64,000 bases of DNA from Branchipolynoe longqiensis. Lineage: Eukaryota; Annelida; Polychaeta; Phyllodocida; Polynoidae. This document shows, one piece after another, positions 55,140-64,000 of this stretch (within the stretch, counting starts at the first letter, position 1; the number at the start of each line of letters is the position of its first letter). Both the position numbers and the translations under genes were made by a program. Location of the stretch: NCBI GenBank assembly GCA_030323885.1, contig CM059196.1, positions 37,871,535 through 37,935,534 on the forward strand. Direction: 5' to 3'. Below the pieces are notes generated by a model. The model ran no database searches. It was not told the DNA's origin and worked only from the letters and a program-made list of their open reading frames with translations.

Positions 55140-58100
55140 GTAAGGTACATTGTATATAAATGATTCACCCCGTACTTCCAGTACAGGGGTGAAAACCAAC
55201 CCATTAGAAAAACGGGCGAAGAATTTTGACATGGTGGGGAAATGAATTGCGGATAAATTGTTAATTTAAGAAGCAAAAAAAGCCAAAGAATATTCTCAAC
55301 AACATAGTACATACATATTCATATTTACCCGCTACTTCTCATATGAAAAATATAATAAAACATGAAGCTTAAGCAAGGAACTTTAAAAATAAAACTGACG
55401 GCATTTTATCGCAGCCATTTTGACTTTTTGCATTCTCGTCCATTTCACCAACTCTGCACTGGTATATGTAGCCATTTGATCCTGGAACCACAGTTTCTAG
55501 TTCCTGTTCCGTACTAAACCTATTTTTGCCCGTATTTAGACTACGTTAGGGTTCACGCCTGTATTATAAGTATGGGGTGAATCTTTTATCTAGGTACATT
55601 GTAGATAAAAGATTCACCCCATACATCCAGTACAGGGGTGAAAACCAACATATTAGAAAAACGGGCGAAGAATTTTGACATGCTGGGGAAATTAACTGAG
55701 TGAATAAATTCTTAATTTAAGAAGCAACACATATTCTTTATATGTCTTCATATTTCCCCGCTACCTTTGAGTTGAAACATATAATAAAACATCTAGTTTA
55801 ATAAGATTTCAAAGTGAAATCGACGGCGTTCTATGGCTGCCATCTTGTCTTTTTGCATTCTCTCCCATTTCACCAACTCTGTGCCGATATGGGTAGCCAT
55901 TTGATACTGAAGCCAGAGTTTCTACTTCCTGTTCCATACTAAAGCTATTTTCGCCTGTATTTACACTACGTTGTCAGTCACCGCTGTACTGTAAGTATGT
56001 GGTGAATCTTTTATCCAGGTACATTGTAGCTACTCCCGCAGCCGCGTCAGAGGGCTGTTAAGCACTTACAGTGTAGATATGCATAATATGAATAAGCAAT
56101 GCTTATGACCCACCCCCTTCTCAAAACGGCGCCGACAGCAAAACAAAGATGTACGGCCATTAAGTTTGCCGGTACGTGCAGTACAAAACTTTCGATTTTA
56201 TTCTAAATTAATAGAAATACATAACAATTGGGCATGTTATGCAATTCAAAACGAGTATATTTATGTAACTACCATAATAATGCTGAGTCTGAAATAAAGT
56301 ATTGAATTGAAATTGAATATATTATTAACCGATCGCTGTCGCCCACCCTGTTTGCTGCGGACCGATGGGTCCCATCGACGTTGGGCGAGCTGTTTCCGTT
56401 TCCAGTTGCTGGATTCTGGTGAATTCATTCTCCACCTCTATGAGTATGGGTATTGGCCTCCCCCTTGGCCCTGGGGGCGGGCGGTATTATCTGGCAGTCC
56501 AATTTGAGTATGTGTAGCATGGTTATCGCCTTCATAGTACAACTTGAAGACACATGATCATTAACAACGAAAGCGGCTCGAATGATGTTACATACTGTAA
56601 CTGTTAGATAAAAGATTCACATTTTCACTGAAACTTAAAACTTCAATGAATCAAAAGCGATATGCTTTTTGATATTTTTGTTAATATTCCAAAATTTGAG
56701 TGAGAATATATATGTGCATTTGAAAGTGTTTACTTTCAGTTTAAGATATTTTGTACTATCAGCTCCATTTCATTCATTGGCATTGCATAGATTTAGAGAA
56801 GTGACTTATTAAGCCTTGGACTTGGTAGTTGTCTATAGGTTATGAGTGGTACGTTGGTTAATTATAAGAACATTTCTTTGTAGTTTCTTTATCAAAACTT
56901 TATAATCATTATAGCAAGCCCATTCTTGGGACTTCTCATAACCCGCTGCCACTGCCCATGACCGCCATGACCATGTATCATTGTATGTGAATAAACAACT
57001 TTCAATACACGATTAAGTCTTTTAAAGTACAGGGATGAAAGATCTCCGCGATTTCGCGGATTTCCGGGATGTTTCCTGTACTTACTGCAATCCTGCAGCA
57101 TGATTAACGTATAGGCACTACTAATACATTGTTTTACGCTGCAGGACTATCAGCGTATACTAATATGTGGTGCCAAGCCACAGCACTATCAGCGTATACT
57201 ATTAATAAATGCTTCAAATGCCGCAGCACTATCAGCGTATACCAATATATATGAAACCTGACTTCCGGGAATTTTCCACGATTCCCTGACAATGCTAAAC
57301 CTATGGGAGAATATCAGCATTTCCGCTTTTTTTCCCGGAGACCACTTTCATCCCTGAAAGTACTCATGACTTTAATATTGATTGATTTATTCCAGCTGAG
57401 TTCATCATACATCTGGCAGTTAAGAACCCAACGTATGAGGGGTTCAAGAAGAAATTAGATGCGAATGGCGCAAATTTCTCAGTAAGTAGAATTATTCAGT
57501 GCAGTCTATATATTTTTTTACGTGGAATAAAACATACTTCAAGTTACTTACAGTAAGGTTCCACTAACACAGTGATGAATGAGTATATGCATTCCAGTTT
57601 TATATATATGTTAAAATACGATACTAGAGAGATTTGCAGGAACCTATATTTCATGTTATGTTATGACAGCTATCAGTGCATGGATAGGAGACATAGCTCA
57701 CACTTCTTGGTAGTGTTTATTTAAAAACTTAAAATGTTATAGAAATTTGTCTTCTAAACACCCCATCAAAGTGTTAACCAAAAACATGATATTGAGCGGG
57801 CGATTTCTAGTCATTCAAATCCGTGTCCACCCTAAGGTGTCATCGTCGGTGCAGGAGGCATATATAAGAAACTAAATCACCTATACTAAAGAAAAATTGC
57901 AAGTAAAATTAATTTCTTATGGAGTTTTAGTGTCTTAAAAATGTGGTAACGTTCGTTACCTATCGTGTCCGCACACTGACACACGTTTAAAGGTACACAC
58001 AACCGCACACATAAATCAAATCACCTTGGTTTTTTCCACTTTCAATGACAATATCCATGGCAATAAATAATCCAATGCAAATTTTGAGCATAGCTTGCTT

Positions 58101-61100
58101 TGTTACTAAAATTGACGAACATAATATATCGTATTTAGCATTTAACATTTTTATTTTTGTTAAGGATATATCTGTCTGTTTCTATATATTTTCTTGAAGT
58201 AAATGTGAATCATTGTGACATTGTCAGTGTGCTTTGACATTTGGTCTCCGAGTCATCAATGTCACGCTTTTGGTCACCAGTATCGTACTTTTCATAAATA
58301 TGCAAAATGCGTATTGTATAGCAAATATAATTTCTGTGTTACATTTTTCACAACATTAAATAAAGACTTAAAAAAAAAAAGTTAGTTGTATTTGGTATAG
58401 AAACAAAAACTATATTTTGCAGGAATCACTGGCAGCAAACCTGTTAAGATTGATCCAGAAGATGAAACCGAAAACAGAAGAAAAGCATAAGAAGAAAAAG
58501 AAGAAAAAGAAGCCAAAAGACAGTCCAGTAAAAACGGAAGTAGATGAAAAACGTGACCTCAACAAGCGAGCCTTCCCAGGACTTGCCTTGCCCAATGATC
58601 CCAAAGTTAAGGTACGGGTAATTTGATATGTAATGGATATTATTTGATGTTCCCCCCAGTGTGGGACTTACAGATAAATCCGTTATAATAGAGGTGTCAT
58701 GTTATTGGTGAACAAGAACAAAATATCTTAACAGCCGGGCTCTTACCGGCAGGAAGAACGGTCAGTTAGCGGTTGTCCTCCCGCAATATTATTTAGGGGA
58801 GGTGTCCTACTTCAGGAGGTCACGTGGTGCTGCCTACAGTCTTAATGTCAAGGCCAAGATTAAGCTGTTGTTCCTATTCGAGATGGTCAGGGCATAGTAT
58901 GGTAAATGAAATATATGGTTGTGTCTCACTAGTTTTTTCCAGAAATTGCTTTGACCGCCAGTAAAGTGGCATAATGGATTCATGATTTTATTAAGATATT
59001 TGTCATCCCGAGCTCTTCTATCATCCAGTTTGATATTATTACACGTCCCTGTCTCTAGACGCAAATCATCTACATGGCATGTCCCACTTCATGGAATAAA
59101 TAACCTTCCAGAGGATGTAATAAAAACAACTTCTCTTGTCAAATTTATATCATCTGTTTAATGTACCTTTTTTTATGATAAAATGAAATTTCATTACCAT
59201 TTAACCTCCCTGTCCTGGTATGACCTTAAATGTTGCCAGGACGTAAAACTTCAACAACCAACCATTTAACTTTGTAACCAAATGATAAATATGTCTTTTT
59301 TGTGTGTACAATTTCTTAGAATGGCTCTTGCTAGTAAAGCGCTCTATTAAATTCACCACCATCACCACATCTGTCTAATATATTGATAACCATTTTTCTG
59401 TAGAATATGCTGCTGAATGATATCGAAGCTATGGAGCGGAAGCTTCTAGTGAAGCCGGAAGTGAGGGAGGACTCAGGCCAGTGGGACGCTGCTGTGGTGG
59501 ACGACATGATGAGTGGCTTAGAAGCAATGCTAGAGCCAGGTCACAAGGAAAGCAAGTTGTACGTAAATATATGTATTCAGAGATTGTTTTAGACCTCGTA
59601 TCGTCGTCGTATTACCTCATGGGACCTCTCCTACCTTCGACCTCACAGCTCAACGGTCAAATCAAATTAGCAGGCACACCAGCCTTGAAATATTTGATGC
59701 ACACACGACTTTTAAAGGAACCTTCAAAAGAGTCAGGTTGTTTTAAAAAAAACAAATAACCCAAAGGAAAAAGCAACTTTGCCAAGAATAAATTCCTACA
59801 CAATTTAATTAGTTTGAAATTGTTATTAATCCATCGTAGTTCTATCATATATTAAATTATTATTATTTTTATGCAATACTGAAATTGACTGATTGGTTAT
59901 CGATTCTTTTTTCTTCTGTTGTTCAAGTGTCGTCTTAGAAAATGTTCTCAATGGAATAAAACATTAAACCATATTATTCAAGCAACTAGTAATAGTCTAC
60001 ACATAAAACAAATAAGAGATCGAAATACACCACTTCGCCTGGACAGATTCTCATGCTTCTGTATATTACCTGGCATAGAGTTACACCAATAATAACCATT
60101 AACCACTTATTGTGTCTGCAGGAAAGACAGAGATGGAAAAGACAGAGACAGGAAAGATAGGGATAGCAAGAAAGACAAAGAACACAGTAGGAAACGACGT
60201 CGCAGTAGGAGTCGGAGTCGGAGTCGAAGTCGAGACAGAGAGAGGCGAAGGTGAGTAGCAGAAGTAGTGATAAAGTTATTTCTATAGCAATGATAATATG
60301 CAGCTGAGTCGATAGGTCTGCTCTGTACCAGGCTCTATTAGTGAATGTCTGGGAGTTCAGATATGGATCACAACGTTAACTTTGATTCACCAGAGAGACA
60401 TGAAAGTCTGGATACCTTAGGTACCCATAAATGCTATACATGCATCCAACGGGGACCAGACGGTATGGCCGAATGAGTTAGAGCGTCCGTCTCCCGTGTT
60501 GGTAGATCGTGGGGTCATGGGTTCGAACCCTGGTCGAGTCAAACCAATGACTTAAAAATTGATACTTGTTGCTTCCTAGCCTGGCGCTCGGCATTATTGG
60601 GATATGGCAAGGACTGGTCGGCTCAGTGTCAGGATAATGTGACTCATTGGGATATCAGGTCATGGTGCTGGTGGCCTGGTCTTCCAGTGGGGCAGCACTA
60701 TAAAGTCACCATGAGTGTGCACTGTCACAAGTCGGTACCCGTCCTGATATGACCTTAGCTGTTACTAGGACATAAAACAACAACAAACAAACAAAATGCA
60801 TCCAACGGGTACTCTCTCTAGGCAACACTAAAATGGTTTCCACTATTATGAATTACCCATGTTACTAGCAACAAGTACAACCCAGCAATCCAACACTTAA
60901 AAAAAAAGAATTAAAAAAAAAAAGAATTGTTAAGCCGATGGTAGCTTTGGGGTCCTGGCTATGGAACAGTCGTGCGGTGGGGGGGGGGGGGGGAGTGTGT
61001 GTCAGGCGGGGGGAGTAACTAACTGAATTGCTGTACATGCAGGTCGCGCTCACGTGATCGGGATAGGAGAGGTCGAAGTAGATCACGTGACCGGAACCGG

Positions 61101-63111
61101 AAACATCGCTCCCGGAGCCGGAGTCGGGACCGGTCGCGGAGGGATCGCGTTGACACCCGTGAGCGGCGCCCGGAGCGGCAGGAGTCCACAACGGAGCCGG
61201 TGGTCGGAAAGGTGGGTGGCGAAGGGCTGTACTAACAAGCAACAGCGGTGGAAGAGCCCGTCATTTAGCGCATTTCCCCCATTTTTGTTTGTTTAATCTG
61301 CGATTTGTGTTCGGTTTCTAAAATGTCTCCGACATAAAACCCTCTATGACAAGCAATCTAATTCCACGCACTTTCTCCATCTACTTTTTTCCTTCTTGTT
61401 TGTTTGATTGTTTGTTGGTAAAAACAGTTTATTCATCCGAATAACCGTAAGTGTTACAGGTATATAGGTATTTACACCATTTTTTCCTCCATTTGGTTTA
61501 TATAGTAAATTGAACTGTGAAGTAATTACTTAAATTAAAGTGTACACAATGCAATAAGTAATTAGTATAAGGTGTATCAAATCATTTTGCATTTACATGC
61601 TTCGTTTTAGTTGTTGGTTCAGAATTTCCAATTTAATAGTTCTTTCATCGGACTGCAGCTTTAAAAATAAAAATGTTGTGCATAGCAGAACAATAGCTTT
61701 TATTGTTGTCGTGCATTCGTTGGTGAGAGATTCCACAATACCACCTCTCATTAGACACTTTGAACCCCAATATTCGGCGTACACTGCGCGTCTTGACGCC
61801 CTATTTAAACGCCTCGCTTTCAGATCTACAACGGCAAGGTGACAAACATTATGCAGTTCGGGTGCTTCGTGCAGCTCGAGGGCCCAAAGAAACGCTGGGA
61901 GGGTCTGGTGCACATCTCGCAGCTGCGCAGTGAGGGCCGCGTCGGGGACGTGTCGGAGGTGGTGAACCGGGGTCAGACCGTCAAGGTCAAAGTGCTGTCC
62001 TTCACCGGCCAGAAGACCAGTCTGTCCATCAAGGTAGGCCAAGTTTTTATTTTTGTTAATATTATTTTTCCAAATTAAATTTTTTTAATATATTTTTTAT
62101 TGTATTGCCGGTTTCTTTTGACACATTTGATTTACGCTTTTACGCTGTCTAAAAGCGATGGTTGAATGAAAATGGACAAAGTGCAAGTTATATACTTCTT
62201 GCCATGAATGTGGCATAAAGCAACCACCAATCAATCAATCAATACTGGTTAATTGCTACGAGTTAGCAGAGAACCATTGCTTACCTCATACATGGCACCG
62301 AAAGTCCAATTCAGCATTAGAAGTGTAGCCAGCGTTCCCGTGGATCCTTAAAAAGTTTTAAATTGATTAGTCAATTTTCAAGGTGTTGAAAAGTCTTAAA
62401 TATGGTAACTTTTCTGTGAAAGGTGTTAAAAAGGTCTTAAATTGGATCTGGCAACTATAATATCTTTTCAAGATGCTCTGCCGGCTATCTTCACAAAGCA
62501 CAAATGCTGTCGAGCTGAAATGTATCGAAGTTGACCCTATAGTTTATGGACCATAATGTACTGGTCACAAGTGCGTACAATCTATGAGAGCTTTTTACTG
62601 ATTGGTTAGCGTGTGGAAATCCCCTAATTTAATATGAGAATAAATATTTTCCCCCGAAAATAGGTCTTAAATTGTATGAAAATTGCTATTAAAAAGTTTT
62701 AAAGTAGTCTTAAATGTGATTGGCTGATAGGTGCAGGAACCCTGATAGCAACAATACAAACTGTGTTAAAAGCATGCTCACACCAGACGCCATGATATGA
62801 TAATGAACTGACTGCCTGCCTCTAGGACGTAGACCAGCAGACCGGGCAGGACCTGAACCCGTCCCACTGGCAAGGCATGCCGGGTGCGCAGGGTGACGAC
62901 TTCGCCGCCAGGAACCCGGACCGGCCAAGCACCGTCCCGCTCATCAACGTACCCGAAGTGGACGACTCGAAGGAACATAAGAAGTTTGGCCGCATCTCCA
63001 GCCCTGAACGATGGGAGATCAAGCAAATGATAGCCGCCAATGTGATCGACAAGTCGGAGCTGCCCGACTTCGACGACGAGACGGGGCTCCTGCCGAAGGA
63101 CGACGACTCAG
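55037..63111 (+). CDS. DHX8: DHX8/Prp22 spliceosomal RNA helicase, 5' eight exons (3' part outside window)
   Basis: DHX8 is the nuclear DEAH-box ATPase that releases spliced mRNA from the spliceosome. Exons read from the sequence: 55037-55139, 57396-57481, 58423-58611, 59404-59558, 60122-60250, 61043-61211, 61824-62033 and 62826-63111. Together they give 1327 nt, 442 codons plus 1 nt, with no internal stop. Domains in order: conserved N-terminal domain (residues 1-75, containing [15 protein letters not shown]), Lys-rich linker (about 78-95), RS-like region (about 179-265), S1 RNA-binding domain (about 278-350, containing [17 protein letters not shown]), then a linker with [12 protein letters not shown] and [12 protein letters not shown]. 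These match the known animal DHX8 order. The ATG has A at -3 and G at +4, and an in-frame TAG lies upstream at 54989. The helicase core (Walker A, DEAH) is not in this window, and no exon 9 is seen up to 64000. Confidence 0.96.
55153..55592. mobile_element. 9-bp-TSD MITE, copy 3 (DHX8 intron 1)
   Basis: TIR begins TATATAAATGATTCACCC and ends GGGTGAATCTTTTATCTA. Flanked by GGTACATTG on both sides (55144-55152 and 55593-55601). The interior matches the copies at 34386 and 54232. Nine-bp duplications and long TIRs are typical of Mutator-like elements. No transposase. Confidence 0.9.
55602..56017. mobile_element. 9-bp-TSD MITE, copy 4 (tandem with copy 3)
   Basis: TIR TAGATAAAAGATTCACCC at the left and GGTGAATCTTTTATCCA at the right. 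The same 9-mer GGTACATTG precedes (55593-55601) and follows (56018-56026) it, so copies 3 and 4 share one duplication between them. Confidence 0.9.
56027..57023. other. DHX8 intron 1, unassigned part
   Basis: No exon-like frame fits between exons 1 and 2. A stub of the 9-bp-TSD MITE end (TAGATAAAAGATTCAC) occurs at 56607. Confidence 0.5.
57030..57356. mobile_element. MITE with CAGGGATGAAAG ends in DHX8 intron 1
   Basis: 327 bp. Terminal CAGGGATGAAAG and CTTTCATCCCTG, flanked by AAAGTA on both sides (57024-57029 and 57357-57362). Three internal copies of a motif ending CACTATCAGCGTATAC (first copy GGACTATCAGCGTATAC) occur near 57141, 57178 and 57223. The CAGGG-type end resembles hAT elements, but the apparent duplication is 6 bp, not 8. 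Confidence 0.8.
57396..57481 (+). CDS. DHX8: DHX8 exon 2
   Basis: Residues 35-63 ([20 protein letters not shown] and on to GANFS). The acceptor TTATTCCAG completes the split Ala codon, and the donor is CA|GTAAGT. The acceptor tract is short, because a MITE ends only 39 nt upstream (57356). Confidence 0.95.
58423..58611 (+). CDS. DHX8: DHX8 exon 3
   Basis: Residues 64-126, in phase 0 at both ends (acceptor TTTTGCAG, donor AAG|GTACGG). [16 protein letters not shown] matches the family's SLxxNLLRLIQ motif. It is followed by a long lysine tract ([12 protein letters not shown]) that probably forms a disordered basic linker or nuclear-localisation segment, then [17 protein letters not shown]. Confidence 0.95.
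59206..59260 (+). mobile_element. 5'-truncated SINE-A tail in DHX8 intron 3
   Basis: 55 bp of SINE-A 3' end (TGTTGCCAGGACGTAAAAC, then CAACAACCA) between 10-bp duplications ACCATTTAAC (59196-59205 and 59261-59270). A direct case of target-primed insertion stopping early. Confidence 0.85.
59404..59558 (+). CDS. DHX8: DHX8 exon 4
   Basis: Residues 127-177 plus two bases. The acceptor is TTTCTGTAG and the donor TT|GTACGT. The peptide ([15 protein letters not shown], then [14 protein letters not shown]) is the divergent acidic segment between the N-terminal domain and the RS region. A second GT four bases downstream (59563) would put a stop codon in exon 5, so 59558 is chosen. Confidence 0.9.
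60122..60250 (+). CDS. DHX8: DHX8 exon 5 (RD/RS-rich)
   Basis: Residues 178-220 plus two bases. [20 protein letters not shown] is followed by RKRRR and repeated RS dipeptides, typical of the DHX8 RS-like region. Acceptor TCTGCAG, donor AG|GTGAGT. Confidence 0.94.
60454..60795 (+). mobile_element. Full-length SINE-A in DHX8 intron 5
   Basis: 342 bp, from GACCAGACGG to an AAC/AAAC-rich tail. Flanked by the 14-bp duplication ATGCATCCAACGGG (60440-60453 and 60796-60809). The head has a tRNA-like A box (TGGCCGAATGAGTTAG) and B box (GGGTTCGAACCC). With the copy at 46748 it defines the family's full length. Confidence 0.95.
61043..61211 (+). CDS. DHX8: DHX8 exon 6 (RS-rich)
   Basis: Residues 221-277. 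The Arg codon is split across the junction, followed by alternating SR/RD residues and ending [11 protein letters not shown]. The donor is AAG|GTGGGT. The following exon begins IYNGKVT, as in the human protein. Confidence 0.94.
61600..61660 (+). mobile_element. Remnant of the GCATAGTCCGATG MITE (DHX8 intron 6)
   Basis: The right end TCATCGGACTGCAGCTTTAA matches the family end, with a 2-bp deletion. The left end is not recognised. Confidence 0.5.
61824..62033 (+). CDS. DHX8: DHX8 exon 7 (S1 domain)
   Basis: Residues 278-347, almost the whole S1 RNA-binding domain: [49 protein letters not shown]. The sequence is highly conserved and GC-rich relative to the AT-rich introns. Phase 0 at both ends; acceptor TTTCAG, donor AAG|GTAGGC. 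Confidence 0.96.
62330..62744. mobile_element. Possible hAT-like MITE in DHX8 intron 7
   Basis: Ends CAGCGTTCC and GGAACCCTG are inverted relative to each other. The interior is rich in repeated GTCTTAAAT and AAAGTTTTAAA. No clean target duplication is seen. Confidence 0.45.
62826..63111 (+). CDS. DHX8: DHX8 exon 8
   Basis: Residues 348-442 plus one base. Begins [12 protein letters not shown] (the S1 domain boundary), then [38 protein letters not shown] and [16 protein letters not shown]. Acceptor CCTCTAG, donor AG|GTAGGT. The next exon should begin in the acidic linker before the helicase core; it lies beyond this window. Confidence 0.95.
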
Positions 63112-63184
63112 GTAGGTTGGGGTGGGGTGAGTGGGGGTTTTCTGGGGGCAGTGGGATTTTGTAATTTGTAGTTAGTTGACATCA

Positions 63185-63480
63185 TCAATCAATAGTTCCG
63201 TCCTCTAGTCGAGGGTTGGATGCAATGGTTCTCCACTTGTCCCGATGGTGTGCTGTTCTGATAGACTGTGAATAATTCAAGCCTGTCCACTGTGAAATAT
63301 TTGTAAACCATGATGTTCTTGGTCTCCCTCTCCCTCTGCTGCCATTCACCTTCCCTTCCAACAATGTACGGTATATTGAACTTTGACGAATGATGTGGCC
63401 AAAATAAATAAGTTTCTTTGTCTGTATAGTGGCAAACAAGCTTTTCTTATTTAAAATTTTTCGGAGAACTTCAACCATTG
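63185..63480 (-). pseudogene. LINE reverse-transcriptase C-terminal fragment (DHX8 intron 8)
   Basis: A 97-codon reading frame antisense to DHX8 contains YFGHIIRQ, GKVNGSRGRGRPRTSW, NISQWTGLNY and NPRLEDGTID. These are typical of the region after the polymerase domain in animal non-LTR retrotransposons. A TAA lies just before the first Met, and no catalytic YADD box is present, so it is a dead 5'-truncated copy. The exact clade was not determined. Confidence 0.75.
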
Positions 63481-63582
63481 TTTACTATGGGTAAATACTT
63501 GGTAGGTTCCCCTTCCTTTCCAAGGTGACTGGCCACTTACTCATCTTTGTCAGAGTGACAAAGTTGACATGGGTTTACCTAA

Positions 63583-63827
63583 AGTTGCATAGTCCGATGG
63601 TTTTGAGTTTTTGACATTTTCTTGAGATAAATACATTATGTTCATCGTTATTATGTACCTTACTTTAGCTTGAAGTAACTTTTTATTTCTATTCAATCGC
63701 TTCAGTTGTCCCTTTTGTGTGGTGACAAATGTTAATGGGTGCACCAGTATCCAGGTCAGATATGTAGAATCAAATTTAGATAATTGTTTTGATTTTGAAA
63801 ATGGATGTTTTTATCGGACTATGCAGC
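63583..63827 (+). mobile_element. TTAA-target MITE (GCATAGTCCGATG family) in DHX8 intron 8
   Basis: Left end AGTTGCATAGTCCGATGG, right end CGGACTATGCAGC followed by TTAA. The left target has drifted to CTAA. Shorter than the 322-346-bp relatives. Confidence 0.75.
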
Positions 63828-63857
63828 TTAAATCTTATAAGAGTTACTTAATCGCAT

Positions 63858-63893
63858 TAGACCCTTAATGTTGCTAGAATGTAAAACCTCCCA
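63858..63893 (+). mobile_element. SINE-A tail fragment
   Basis: ACCCTTAATGTTGCTAGAAT then GTAAAAC matches the SINE-A 3' end. Confidence 0.5.
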
Positions 63894-63927
63894 ACCTCCC
63901 TCCCTCCGTCCATCCGTCCCTCCCATC

Positions 63928-63996
63928 CTCTCACTCACTCACTCACTCACTCACTCACTCACTCACTCACTCACTCACTCACTCACTCACTCACTC
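63928..63996. repeat. (TCAC)n microsatellite
   Basis: About 17 uninterrupted TCAC units run almost to the window edge. Confidence 0.95.
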
Positions 63997-64000
63997 ATGT

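Noticed and set aside
59481..59759. 92-codon ORF overlapping DHX8 exon 4
   Set aside because: Alternative frame of exon 4 running into intron.
60470..60545. tRNA gene
   Set aside because: A and B boxes are intact, but this is the head of a 342-bp SINE present many times; no matching acceptor stem.
61593..62042. 149-codon antisense ORF over DHX8 exon 7
   Set aside because: Shadow of the highly conserved S1 exon on the other strand.
63112..64000. DHX8 exon 9
   Set aside because: No frame resembling the acidic linker or the helicase core; the span is LINE fragment, MITE and microsatellite.

Overview
This is eukaryotic nuclear DNA. It holds one recognisable protein-coding gene, split by introns and cut off by the right edge, inside a very repeat-rich landscape. 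The gene is DHX8 (yeast Prp22), a spliceosomal DEAH-box RNA helicase. Eight exons on the + strand (55037-63111) encode its first 442 codons: the conserved N-terminal domain, a lysine-rich linker, an arginine/serine-rich segment, an S1 RNA-binding domain and the start of the linker to the helicase core. All seven complete introns have GT-AG borders and join in phase. The helicase core lies beyond position 64000. The repeat content (tRNA-derived SINEs, several MITE families, RTE-like and CR1/Jockey-like LINE pieces, a DIRS/Crypton-type tyrosine recombinase) and my memory of one SINE tail suggest a lophotrochozoan, probably a mollusc. That is an inference, not a proof.

Layout. 1-4200: MITE ends, GGTTAY-type minisatellites, and a small LINE-derived element with an 11-bp target duplication. 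4374-6227 and 9659-11547: two inverted copies of a 1.85-kb transposon with perfect 7-bp target duplications; the second sits inside a SINE. 6800-20400: MITEs, many copies of a 343-bp SINE (called SINE-A here), and long purine-rich and GT-type arrays, including an 86-bp and a 78-bp tandem repeat. 21284-23626: a 2.34-kb terminal-inverted-repeat element with nested internal tandem duplications and a recurring bipartite motif. 24100-33800: simple repeats, SINE-A and a second SINE (SINE-B), and a TTAA-target MITE inserted in a SINE. 34386-44017: a 9-bp-TSD MITE, LINE fragments, and a 740-bp foldback element. 44500-52000: nested SINEs, MITEs, and the tyrosine-recombinase remnant. 52913-54755: a MITE swollen by low-complexity DNA and another MITE; it ends 281 bp upstream of the DHX8 start codon.

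How it fits together. Apart from DHX8, almost every ORF is low-complexity or transposon-derived. The informative content is the transposon stratigraphy. Target-site duplications seen directly in the sequence (4, 7, 9, 10-14 bp and TTAA) define at least six element families and show the order of nested insertions. Two MITEs sit in tandem 13 nt after the DHX8 exon 1 splice site, a full-length SINE-A lies in intron 5, and a LINE piece and a MITE lie in intron 8. No bacterial genes, CRISPR arrays, rRNA genes or credible functional tRNA genes were seen.
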